Source: Bacteroidia bacterium (GTDB lineage Bacteria > Bacteroidota > Bacteroidia > Flavobacteriales > Flavobacteriaceae). Taken from it: a stretch of 64,000 bases of DNA. The stretch spans positions 62,001 to 126,000 of the forward strand of contig JAUIJA010000003.1 of NCBI GenBank assembly GCA_030431055.1. Direction: 5' to 3'. Each line of letters opens with the position of its first letter. Within the stretch, counting starts at the first letter, position 1. A program made the position numbers and the translations under genes. The notes below the pieces were generated by a model. The model worked only from the letters and a program-made list of their open reading frames with translations, had not been told where the DNA came from and made no database searches. Of the stretch, positions 26,247-32,746 are shown one piece after another.

Positions 26247-26525
26247 ATGGCTCGAGCATATAATTATAAATTTCAGAAAATAAAGCCCGTCATATTGTTT
26301 ATTTGGGAGTATCGTTGTTATGTTTGCGGTCATCAAAACACACGAAATCACGTACACCATTTTAACGAAAATCCTCACGATAACGGAGCGCATAATTTAA
26401 TGGTGCTTTGTGATATTCATCATAAAATGATACATAAAAATATTATTATCGATGAGATACAATACACGGATGAAGTCGCTCGTCAGTTGTGGGCGCTTGA
26501 CGAACTCTGGAAAAAATTAGGTTGA
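26247..26525 (+). CDS. HNH endonuclease family protein
   Basis: 92 residues. Two zinc-type cysteines in YRCYVCGHQN, the HNH core NHVHHFNENPHDNGAHNLMVLC, and the final DIHHKMIH give the full beta-beta-alpha-metal pattern (H-H, N, H). ATG at 26247 is preferred over a TTG at 26238 that overlaps the rep stop codon. It follows rep by 5 bases, so the two are co-expressed. Small HNH nucleases in phages serve in packaging, host DNA attack or self-spread; which applies here is unknown. Confidence 0.8.
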   Translation: MARAYNYKFQKIKPVILFIWEYRCYVCGHQNTRNHVHHFNENPHDNGAHNLMVLCDIHHKMIHKNIIIDEIQYTDEVARQLWALDELWKKLG

Positions 26526-26621
26526 GTTTTATTAAGTAAAGTAAAGTTTAATAATATAGAGTAATACTTTTAGTATTATGATCTATATTATTTTATTGTT
26601 TTATAGTTTATTATTTATTTA

Positions 26622-26960
26622 CATTTCGTTCCCTTTGGTTAAAGATTGTTTTAATTATTTATTATTTATTGATTGTATTATTATTGTTTATTGTATTGTA
26701 TGTATTGTATATGTAGTGTATGTAGAGTATATGTAGAGTATATGTAGAATAAGTATAGTATTATAAGTAGTTATTGAATTGCTTCTCATTTTGTTCCCTT
26801 TGGTTAAAGATTGTTTTAGTTATTTGATTGTATTATAGTAGTTATTTAGTAGTTATTGAGTAGTTATATAGTAGTAATAGAGTAGAAGTATTGAATATGT
26901 AGAATAAGTATAGTTATTGTAGTTTTGTTCTCATATCGTTTCCCTTCGGTTAAAAATTTT
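26622..26960 (+). repeat. Three spaced direct repeats in the AT-rich intergenic region
   Basis: A motif of about 38 bases containing GTTCCCTTTGGTTAAAGATT occurs at 26622-26660 and 26787-26825, nearly identical, and in a diverged form at 26932-26960 (GTTTCCCTTCGGTTAAA). Spacing is about 165 and 145 bases. Between them the DNA is very AT-rich, with short TAGTAGTTAT- and TATGTAGAGTA-type tandem runs. Repeats like these downstream of rep could be Rep-binding iterons or packaging signals. Confidence 0.75.
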
Positions 26961-27013
26961 GATAAAAAAGAAGAATAAAATTGAATAATGAATAAATAAT
27001 GTAGATTTGTAGA

Positions 27014-27112
27014 ATGAATATTGATAATGAATTTGTAAAATTTGTCTTAACTGTAATCTTTTGGTTATTTGGTTTGTATTTATATGGCAAAGCTTTTAAA
27101 AATAAAAAATAG
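27014..27112 (+). CDS. 32-residue predicted single-span membrane peptide
   Basis: The short frame begins MNIDNEFVKFVLTVIFW and continues as a hydrophobic helix (about 8-24) ending in a basic Lys/Asn tail. This is the profile of small phage lysis or membrane peptides. A promoter-like pair TTG (26981-26983) and TAGATTTG (27002-27009) with 18 bases between lies directly upstream, which would make the mRNA almost leaderless. It is shorter than normal gene-finder limits. No homologue is known to me, so it remains tentative. Confidence 0.45.
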   Translation: MNIDNEFVKFVLTVIFWLFGLYLYGKAFKNKK

Positions 27113-27764
27113 TTTTACTCGCTTCGCTCGTTCGCTTCGCTCACTCGCTTGACTCGTCGTGCTTCCAGAAAAAAACAAAGTTTTTTTAATTAATACGTGC
27201 TTTCAATCGGTCTCTCTCCGTTCGTTCATTTAGTTTCATTCCTCACTTTCAGTCGTTTTGAAAAAACTCCGTTTTCGTTCGTCTTTTCACTCATTACCTT
27301 ACTGCGTTCGTCGTGCTTCCTGCTTGCTTACTCATTTTATTCGCTCCGCAAGTCAGCCCTTATTTTAAGGGTGCGCTTACTGTTCCCTCAATTCGTTTTG
27401 GTTTAATAGTTCGGCTCGTTTCCCTCGCCTTTTTAAATCGGGAAAACTCACGTTTCACGCTCACACGCCCCGCCGTGTCGTTTCACTTTTACGGCTCTCG
27501 CCGTGTGGTTTCGGTTACATTCCACCCGCGCACCGCCCGTGCGTTCCTCGTGCTTTGCACTGCGTTACTTCGGGGTGCTTAATCAAGCAACCAATTATTT
27601 ATATTTAAAGGCATAAAAAATAAAAAAATTACAGCAAGTTTAAGCTATGTTCAACATCGCCGACAAGGGTATACAAAGCGCATAAATGCGCCCTTGCGGA
27701 CTTGTTTCACGTCGCTTGGCTTTTTGGCTTTCTTTTTTTATTGTTTTTTTCTTTGCCTTTAAAT
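27113..27764. other. GC-rich, hairpin-dense intergenic region; candidate replication/packaging origin
   Basis: This 650-base stretch is much richer in C and G than the flanks and on the plus strand is pyrimidine-heavy, with a CGCTTCGCTCGTTCG-like tandem run at about 27119-27150. It contains hairpins at 27463-27478 (ACACG/CGTGT), 27491-27504 (ACGGC/GCCGT), 27529-27543 (CGCAC/GTGCG), and a larger one at 27664-27696 (outer CAAGG/CCTTG, inner GCGCAT/ATGCGC). Overlapping open frames here look like by-products of composition. The most likely role is the double- or single-strand origin or packaging signal. Confidence 0.5.
27664..27696 (+). other. Compound stem-loop, candidate Rep nick region
   Basis: Outer stem CAAGG (27664-27668) with CCTTG (27692-27696) and an inner stem GCGCAT/ATGCGC (27678-27683 and 27686-27691). 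The left internal loop contains GTATAC. HUH Rep enzymes commonly nick in or beside such structures. The assignment is inference; the inverted repeats are seen. Confidence 0.4.
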
Positions 27765-27968
27765 ATGCGTTTATTCACAGTCAATCCAGCCGTTATCCGT
27801 CATCAAATCCTTACGTCAAATAAATTTCAGCTTCAATCGCTTGGCTCTTCTTTGCGTTTAGAGTTAGAAAAATTACCCGTTACGCCTTGCAATGCAAATT
27901 ATCGTTATATGCTTTTGCGTTTACTTCGTTTTGCTCGTCAAGTTTACATTGCTCGTTATCTGCGGTAA
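27765..27968 (+). CDS. Possible 67-residue basic protein
   Basis: From the ATG at 27765 the frame encodes a strongly basic 67-residue protein (many Arg, ending MLLRLLRFARQVYIARYLR) with codon choices like those of the element's other genes (CGT, TTA, GTT). A TTG start at 27702 would add a hydrophobic N-terminus but lies in the hairpin region. A small Arg-rich protein in this position could condense ssDNA in the virion, as the J-type proteins of microviruses do, but no homology is visible and it may be non-coding. Confidence 0.45.
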   Translation: MRLFTVNPAVIRHQILTSNKFQLQSLGSSLRLELEKLPVTPCNANYRYMLLRLLRFARQVYIARYLR

Positions 27969-27974
27969 ATTGTA

Positions 27975-28060
27975 AACCGATTTTTTAAAATCTCGCACCG
28001 ATTTTGCCGATTAAGAATATTTTAGTCGATTTTTTTAATATTATCGGTTATTTGTCGGCT
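27975..28060 (+). promoter_or_regulatory. Cluster of CCGAT/ATCGG motifs upstream of the late genes
   Basis: Within 86 bases there are AACCGAT (27975-27981), CCGATTTT (27998-28005), GCCGATT (28006-28012) and TCGATTTTT (28026-28034), and in inverse orientation ATCGGTT (28043-28049) and TCGGC (28055-28059). The first and fifth form a 7-base inverted repeat. This lies about 140 bases before the first structural-type gene and may be a binding site for a regulator or Rep. Confidence 0.4.
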
Positions 28061-28198
28061 TAGTGTTTCACTATACTTGCTTATTTGCGTTTGATTTTAA
28101 CGCCAAAATTAAGCCGTATTTCGATTTTTTTTATTTTTTGATACTTTGATATATTTTTTTTTATATCTTCGCTTAAAATTAATTTATTACGTTTTTTT

Positions 28199-28387
28199 AT
28201 GAAATCAAGTTTTTTAGCAACTACTTTAACGGGTTTAGTAGGTATTGGAACGAGCGGAGCGGTCGAGGTTGCTTCTAATATTGACCCAACACCTATACAA
28301 GAGGGGGCAACGTTGTTAACTCAGTTAGTTATTTTGGTGGTTACGATTATTAATTTGTTTAAAAGAAAAAAGACACAAACAACTTAA
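28199..28387 (+). CDS. Small membrane protein of the element (62 residues)
   Basis: The N-terminal part (LATTLTGLVGIGTSGAVEV) is glycine-rich and hydrophobic. A second hydrophobic segment at about 38-54 (LLTQLVILVVTIINLF) is followed by a basic tail KRKKTQTT. The plan is that of holin-like or minor virion membrane proteins. It sits 12 bases before the first 227-residue gene, so the two are probably co-transcribed. The exact role is unknown. Confidence 0.65.
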   Translation: MKSSFLATTLTGLVGIGTSGAVEVASNIDPTPIQEGATLLTQLVILVVTIINLFKRKKTQTT

Positions 28388-28399
28388 AATCAATCTATT

Positions 28400-29083
28400 A
28401 TGGCAAAAGTAAAATTTGGTATGATGATGACCGACGCAAGCGGTAAATTAGGCGGGCACGTTTTCGCAAAAAATCGTGGCGGGTCATACGTTCGTACAAA
28501 AGGTATTCCTTCAAATCCTCAAACGTCAGCACAGATGAATGTTCGAGGTATTTTCGCAAGTATTTCGAGTGCTTGGGCGTCGCTTACAGAAGCACAGAGA
28601 AACTCTTTCCGTGGTTTTGTTTCTGATTATGCTCGTACTGATATTTTCGGAGATTTAAGAAACCCGTCGGGGAAATCGTTGTATCAGCGTTTAAATCAAA
28701 ATTTAGCAATTTCGGGTCAAACGTTGTTAAATGAATGTGTTTCGCCCGTGGAGGTTCCATTTGCTAATTTATCAAGTGCGGACGGCGTTGTTTCAACTAC
28801 TCAATTTGATATTGAGACGGTTGGCGATACTACGGGGAGTAAATTGGTAATTTGGGCAACTCCGTCAATGTCTCAAGGTAAAAAATTCGTTAAAAACGAC
28901 TTACGTCAGTTGTCAGTTGTGAATGGTGGCTCGGCGGTTACAACTGATATTTGGGCGGATTATGTGGCTAAATTTGGTACTCCAGCGGTGGACGCTAATA
29001 TTTATATTGGTATTCGTGTTGTAAACGCTAATGGTCAAGCTTCGCCTTTAGAGGTTGTAAAGGCTACTATTGTAAACGCTTAA
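28400..29083 (+). CDS. Putative virion structural protein, paralogue 1
   Basis: 227 residues, not assigned to a named family with certainty. An N-terminal module (about 1-110) has the pattern GKLGGHVFAKNRGGSYVR, IPSNPQTSAQ, and WASLTEAQRNSF, then DIFGDLRNPSGKSLYQRLNQNL. The rest is beta-rich, rather like an Ig or fibronectin fold, ending GIRVVNANGQ. Similar N-terminal patterns occur in uncharacterised Bacteroidetes phage and mobile-element proteins. Being one of the two largest late-region proteins of a small phage-like element, it is the best candidate for a capsid or spike protein, by elimination. It is paralogous to the next gene. Confidence 0.6.
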   Translation: MAKVKFGMMMTDASGKLGGHVFAKNRGGSYVRTKGIPSNPQTSAQMNVRGIFASISSAWASLTEAQRNSFRGFVSDYARTDIFGDLRNPSGKSLYQRLNQNLAISGQTLLNECVSPVEVPFANLSSADGVVSTTQFDIETVGDTTGSKLVIWATPSMSQGKKFVKNDLRQLSVVNGGSAVTTDIWADYVAKFGTPAVDANIYIGIRVVNANGQASPLEVVKATIVNA

Positions 29084-29112
29084 GTTTTAATTATTTTTTT
29101 GGTGTATATTAG

Positions 29113-29140
29113 GCGGGGGGTGGTTGCTCTCCGCTTTTTT
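29113..29140 (+). terminator. Hairpin with T run between the twin structural-type genes
   Basis: GCGGGGGG (29113-29120) pairs with CTCTCCGC (29127-29134), including two G-U pairs, and is followed by TTTTTT (29135-29140). It lies after the first 227-residue gene and just before the second, so it could act as a partial terminator that lowers expression of the second. Confidence 0.6.
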
Positions 29141-29158
29141 ATTTTAAATTTTTATATT

Positions 29159-29842
29159 ATGGCAAGATTTTTATTAGGTTCAATCGTTACAGATATTCAG
29201 GGCTCTATTGGTGGTACTACTTTTAGGCGTACGCCTACGGGTCATATTGCTTACAATAAGCAAGCTCGACAGTTGCGCTCATCGAGTTCTGCTTATTCTC
29301 GAAAAATTCAATTAGGTAAAATTTTTCAAGCTTGGAGTAATTTGACTCAAAATGAGCGAAACGCTTGGGCAGAAAAAGCCGTGTTGTTTCCTTTTCCGGA
29401 TAAGTTCGGGAAATCAAAGTTTTTGACGGGGAGGCAGTTATTCATTAAGTTAAATTCGCAGTTAACAGTTAAAGGCAGTTCGGTTTTAGACCCGTCTTTG
29501 TTAGATTCTACTTTGAATTTTAGCGCAATTAATTCTATGAGTATTGATATAGGTGCTAATACTTGCGACATTGATTTTGACACGAATGTTTCAAGTGGTA
29601 CTATTGTTGTCTCGTTTTATAAACTACGCAAAGGCTCAAAGGTTAAGCCACACGCTCATTTTAGAGCTTCGGGGAATATTTCGGCGACGGGAACGAATAC
29701 TTATGATTTTTGGACGCAATTAAATCAGCGTTATCCTAATTTGAAACCTGGGGAAATTATAGGCGTGAATGCGTATTTGTTGAATGATAGCGGTTTTAAA
29801 TCTGCGGTTGCAAGTGCGTTAGCAGTAGTCGAAATGAATTAA
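29159..29842 (+). CDS. Putative virion structural protein, paralogue 2
   Basis: From the ATG at 29159 the product is 227 residues, the same length as the preceding protein. Shared features in the same order: a GSIGGTTFRRTPTG N-terminal glycine motif, WSNLTQNERNAW matching WASLTEAQRNSF, LTGRQLFIKLNSQL matching PSGKSLYQRLNQNL, and a C-terminal NAYLLNDSGFKS matching RVVNANGQAS. Overall identity is low, so the duplication is old. An upstream frame extension to 29099 would run through the terminator hairpin and is rejected. A structural role is inferred from position and size. Confidence 0.6.
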   Translation: MARFLLGSIVTDIQGSIGGTTFRRTPTGHIAYNKQARQLRSSSSAYSRKIQLGKIFQAWSNLTQNERNAWAEKAVLFPFPDKFGKSKFLTGRQLFIKLNSQLTVKGSSVLDPSLLDSTLNFSAINSMSIDIGANTCDIDFDTNVSSGTIVVSFYKLRKGSKVKPHAHFRASGNISATGTNTYDFWTQLNQRYPNLKPGEIIGVNAYLLNDSGFKSAVASALAVVEMN

Positions 29843-29916
29843 TATTATAATTTTTTCTTATCGATAAATAAATTTTTTCTATTTGGATTATTCAATTTTA
29901 TTTTACAATATTTGCC

Positions 29917-29942
29917 TATCGCTCTGCGGGGACGCAACGATA
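29917..29942 (+). other. Stem-loop near the element's right end
   Basis: TATCG (29917-29921) pairs with CGATA (29938-29942) and GCG (29926-29928) with CGC (29933-29935), with an asymmetric internal loop. It lies between the last element gene and its terminator. Possible second-strand origin or nick site; not proven. Confidence 0.35.
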
Positions 29943-29986
29943 AACCAAAGCAAGTAAAAAATATTTTACTCACGTTCTTAAGAAAT

Positions 29987-30021
29987 AAGTGTTGTCTATT
30001 TTAGTCAGCACTTTTTTTTTT
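29987..30021 (+). terminator. Terminator at the end of the element's gene block
   Basis: AAGTGTTGTC (29987-29996) pairs with GTCAGCACTT (30004-30013), with one mismatch and one G-U pair, followed by a T run to 30021. It is the last feature before the right dif-like site at 30079. Confidence 0.75.
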
Positions 30022-30078
30022 ATATGCTTGGGGAAAAAATCCAATTAAGTTCAATTTTGTTTCAAAAGTGTTGTTTTT

Positions 30079-30106
30079 GTGAATTATAATTTACATTATG
30101 TAAAAT
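30079..30106 (+). repeat. Right dif-like site (att)
   Basis: 28-base site read as XerC arm GTGAATTATAA, centre TTTACA, XerD arm TTATGTAAAAT. The XerD arm matches the E. coli dif XerD arm (TTATGTTAAAT) at 10 of 11 bases, and ATAA at the end of the XerC arm also matches. This arm probably belongs to the chromosome. The start codon of the next chromosomal gene is 47 bases away. Confidence 0.78.
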
Positions 30107-30152
30107 AGAAAATATCTAATTAATTTGTACATTTACTACTCAACGCTTTATT

Positions 30153-32069
30153 ATGAAAAATTCAATTGCATATAGCATTGCTGATTTTCTAAAATACTAT
30201 CACCCTTTTAGTGAACTTAAATTTGAAAGTTTACTTCTAGTGGCTCAAAGTTGTTCTGTAATATATTTAGAAAAAAACGAAACTTTATTCAAAATTAACG
30301 ACGATATTCACGATTCATTTTATGTTGTGGCTTCTGGTGCTGTTGGACTTTCAGTAACTTCAGATACTGATGATGTCTTAATTGATAAATGTGACGAAGG
30401 TGATATTTTAGGTTTACGTCCGTTTTTTGCGCAAGACAATTATTTAGTAACCGCAAAAACTCGTGAAGATTCTATATTATATGCTATTCCTATTGCTGTA
30501 TTTAGACCTATTGCTTTAGAAAATAAAGATGTATTAGATTTTTTACTAAGAAGTTTTGCTTCAAACACTCGTAATCCGTTTGATGATAAAAATAAAGGAA
30601 AATTAATTTCTGAAAATGTAATTTTTGATGAGCAATCAGTAGAAATTCAGTACTATCAACCTATTTCCTATTCAAAAAGCCCTGTATTGGCTTCAGCAAA
30701 TGACACTGTTAAAGATGTTGCAAAAACCATGACTTTTAAAAGTATTGCAAGCATTATAATTCATGAAAATAAACTTCCAATAGGAATTGTAACCGATAAA
30801 GATTTACGTTCTAAAATTGCAACTGGTTTTTACGCTGTAGATACTAAAGTTGATAAAATTATGTCGTCTCCAGTACTAACAGTTCCTGATAATTTATCTA
30901 TTTCTCAAGCCCAAATGTTGATGTTGAAACACAACGTAAGTCATTTGTGTGTTACTGAAGACGGTACCAATAAATCGGAAATAATTGGCGTTATTTCAGA
31001 ACACGATATTGTTGTAGCTCAAGCTAATAATCCTGGAGTTCTTTTAAAACAAATAGGAAAAGCTGAAAAAACACATGAGATTAAACACTTACGCGAAAAA
31101 CTAACAGTCTTAATTCAGAATTCTATCGATAAAAACATTCCTATAAATCATATTTGCTCTATCGTAGGCGAAATTCACAATGCAATTATTAAACGATGTA
31201 TTGATCTTTCAATTGAAAAATTAGGCTTCGCTCCTGCTCAATTTGCATGGATAAATATTGGGAGTCAAGGAAGAAAAGAACAATTATTACTAACCGATCA
31301 GGATAACGCTATAATTTTTGAAGATGTTGAAGACAATCGATACGATGAAGTAAAAGAATACTTTGTGGCGTTAGGTAAAAATGTAAATAAAATGCTTGAT
31401 GAAATAGGTTTTTCATTTTCACCTGATGGCTTAGTGGCTGGTAATGAAAATTGGTGTAAATCATTAACAGATTGGCAATTACAATACAAAAGTTGGATTC
31501 AAAACAGTAAAGAAAAAGAAGCATTAAATGCTACAATATTTTTCGATTATGATTTTGTTTATGGAAATGAAACTCTTGTAGATTCTTTAACTGAAACAAT
31601 AAGTAAATACACGCAGGAAAATGAATTATTTTTTGCTTACTTAGGTGCTGATACTTTGAAAAATCCGCCGCCACTTGGGTTTTTCAGACAATTTTTAGTA
31701 GAAAATGATGGCGAACATAAAGACACTTTCGATATTAAATCGAGAGCAATTGATTCTTTAGTCGATGCTGCTAGAGTACTTGCTCTACAGAATAAAATTA
31801 ACAACAATTCTAATACCGCATACCGATTTATTAAATTAGCTGAAATTGAACCTAAAAACTCAACTATTTATGAAGCTTGTAGCGAAGCTTTTTTAGAATT
31901 ATTAAAATTTAGAACAATTGAAGGTTTACTTAATAATAATGACGGTAAATATTTAAAATTAAATGAATTATCAAAACTAGATAAGGTTAAGCTGAAGAAT
32001 AGCTTTCAACCTATTTCTGAAATTCATGAAATTCTTAAAAATCGTTTCCAACTAACCTACTTTTCATAG
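30153..32069 (+). CDS. Cyclic-nucleotide-binding/CBS/DUF294 nucleotidyltransferase-like protein
   Basis: 638 residues in four parts: an N-terminal cNMP-binding (Crp-type) domain (about 20-130), a pair of CBS domains (about 175-295), a GlnD-like nucleotidyltransferase domain (about 310-460) with the GSQGRKEQLLLTDQDNA motif carrying the two metal-binding Asp residues, and a C-terminal DUF294 helical domain (about 480-630). The family is thought to act in signalling by nucleotide transfer to a partner; substrates are unknown. The exonuclease-like gene follows after one base, an arrangement that suggests the two work together. Confidence 0.9.
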   Translation: MKNSIAYSIADFLKYYHPFSELKFESLLLVAQSCSVIYLEKNETLFKINDDIHDSFYVVASGAVGLSVTSDTDDVLIDKCDEGDILGLRPFFAQDNYLVTAKTREDSILYAIPIAVFRPIALENKDVLDFLLRSFASNTRNPFDDKNKGKLISENVIFDEQSVEIQYYQPISYSKSPVLASANDTVKDVAKTMTFKSIASIIIHENKLPIGIVTDKDLRSKIATGFYAVDTKVDKIMSSPVLTVPDNLSISQAQMLMLKHNVSHLCVTEDGTNKSEIIGVISEHDIVVAQANNPGVLLKQIGKAEKTHEIKHLREKLTVLIQNSIDKNIPINHICSIVGEIHNAIIKRCIDLSIEKLGFAPAQFAWINIGSQGRKEQLLLTDQDNAIIFEDVEDNRYDEVKEYFVALGKNVNKMLDEIGFSFSPDGLVAGNENWCKSLTDWQLQYKSWIQNSKEKEALNATIFFDYDFVYGNETLVDSLTETISKYTQENELFFAYLGADTLKNPPPLGFFRQFLVENDGEHKDTFDIKSRAIDSLVDAARVLALQNKINNNSNTAYRFIKLAEIEPKNSTIYEACSEAFLELLKFRTIEGLLNNNDGKYLKLNELSKLDKVKLKNSFQPISEIHEILKNRFQLTYFS

Positions 32070-32070
32070 T

Positions 32071-32685
32071 ATGAATTTGAATTGGCTTAACTCTATAAAC
32101 GGTAATATTCCAAAATTTTGGGAAGATTATTTGGCTTCATTTTCAAATACTTCAAAACCATTGCGATTTGTCGTTTTCGATTGTAAAACAACTGGGAAAA
32201 ACATTGAAGAGGATAACATGATATCTTTAAGCGCAGTTTCTGTAATTGAAAACCAAATTAAAATTCAAGATTCATTTATGGTTTTTATTAAGCAAGATGA
32301 ACTCGACAATGAAGCAAAAGCAACACGAAAAATACTGAGAAATAACATCGATGAAGAAGAATTTATTGAAATTGAAGCTATTATCCAGTTTTTAGGCTTT
32401 ATTAAAAATGCAATTTTAGTTGCTCACCAACCTAATTTTGCCATTGATATGATTAATGAAGCGTTAACAAGAATGGATTTAGGAACGCTTAAAAATGAAT
32501 ACATGGATATTAATATAATGTATCAAAAATTACAACATTTATCTAGCGCACAAACCACTTCTCTAGACGAATTATGCGATAAATATAAAATAGATAAAGC
32601 TAATAGATTTACACCTCATGGAGATACTTTTATCATGGCAAAGTTGTTCATTATTTTGTGTAAAAAACTGAAAATTAATTCATAA
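32071..32685 (+). CDS. DEDD exonuclease-domain protein with degraded active site
   Basis: 204-residue homologue of DnaQ-type 3'-5' exonucleases. The first motif reads VVFDCKTTG, keeping D37 but with Lys at 39 where the family has a catalytic Glu. The second motif reads AHQPNFAIDMI, with Ala at 124 where FD is expected. The third reads RFTPHGDTFIMA: D185 is kept, but Phe occupies the usual His position. It has therefore probably lost nuclease activity but kept the fold. It is translationally linked to the CBS/nucleotidyltransferase gene and may be a nucleic-acid or nucleotide-binding partner. Neighbourhood role is inferred. Confidence 0.8.
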   Translation: MNLNWLNSINGNIPKFWEDYLASFSNTSKPLRFVVFDCKTTGKNIEEDNMISLSAVSVIENQIKIQDSFMVFIKQDELDNEAKATRKILRNNIDEEEFIEIEAIIQFLGFIKNAILVAHQPNFAIDMINEALTRMDLGTLKNEYMDINIMYQKLQHLSSAQTTSLDELCDKYKIDKANRFTPHGDTFIMAKLFIILCKKLKINS

Positions 32686-32746
32686 TTAAATATTTTTTTA
32701 AAGTTTTAGTGTGACAAAAGAAAAATGTTTACTGATTATTTAATCT

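Larger units (their letters stand above)
24152..30106 (+). mobile_element. dif-flanked integrated ssDNA-phage-like element
   Basis: A 5.9-kb block bounded by two dif-like sites in direct orientation, 5,927 bp apart. All genes point the same way: an unknown 102-residue protein, a DUF5675 protein, a 63-residue protein, an HUH replication initiator, an HNH nuclease, a 1.7-kb structured intergenic region with two short frames, a small membrane protein and two paralogous 227-residue proteins, then a terminator. No integrase is present, as expected for an element that uses host XerC/XerD. The size, HUH Rep and one-strand coding fit an ssDNA phage provirus. No known capsid gene is recognised, so the family is unassigned; a defective element or satellite is also possible. 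Confidence 0.8.
29843..30152 (+). other. Junction region between element and chromosome
   Basis: 310 bases without a gene. It holds the stem-loop at 29917-29942, the terminator at 29987-30021 and the right dif-like site at 30079-30106. After that site only 46 bases remain before the CBS-protein start; nothing else is seen. Confidence 0.6.

Noticed and set aside
26525-26960. Spaced repeats as a possible CRISPR array
   Set aside because: Only three copies, with unequal 145-165 base spacers of low complexity and a diverged last copy; no cas genes.
27197-27582. Overlapping open frames of 69 and 89 residues in the GC-rich part of the element
   Set aside because: They overlap each other in different frames, run through three hairpins and a tandem CGCTTCGCTCG-like run, and their products have no plausible domain or codon pattern.
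27702-27764. TTG-initiated extension of the 67-residue frame
   Set aside because: It would start inside the region of stem-loops and add a Phe/Leu-rich stretch typical of T-rich non-coding DNA.
29099-29158. N-terminal extension of the second 227-residue protein
   Set aside because: It crosses the hairpin and T run, and the shorter form aligns end to end with its paralogue.
24152-30106. Element as an insertion sequence or integron
   Set aside because: No transposase, no terminal inverted repeats, no integron integrase; the ends are dif-like direct repeats.
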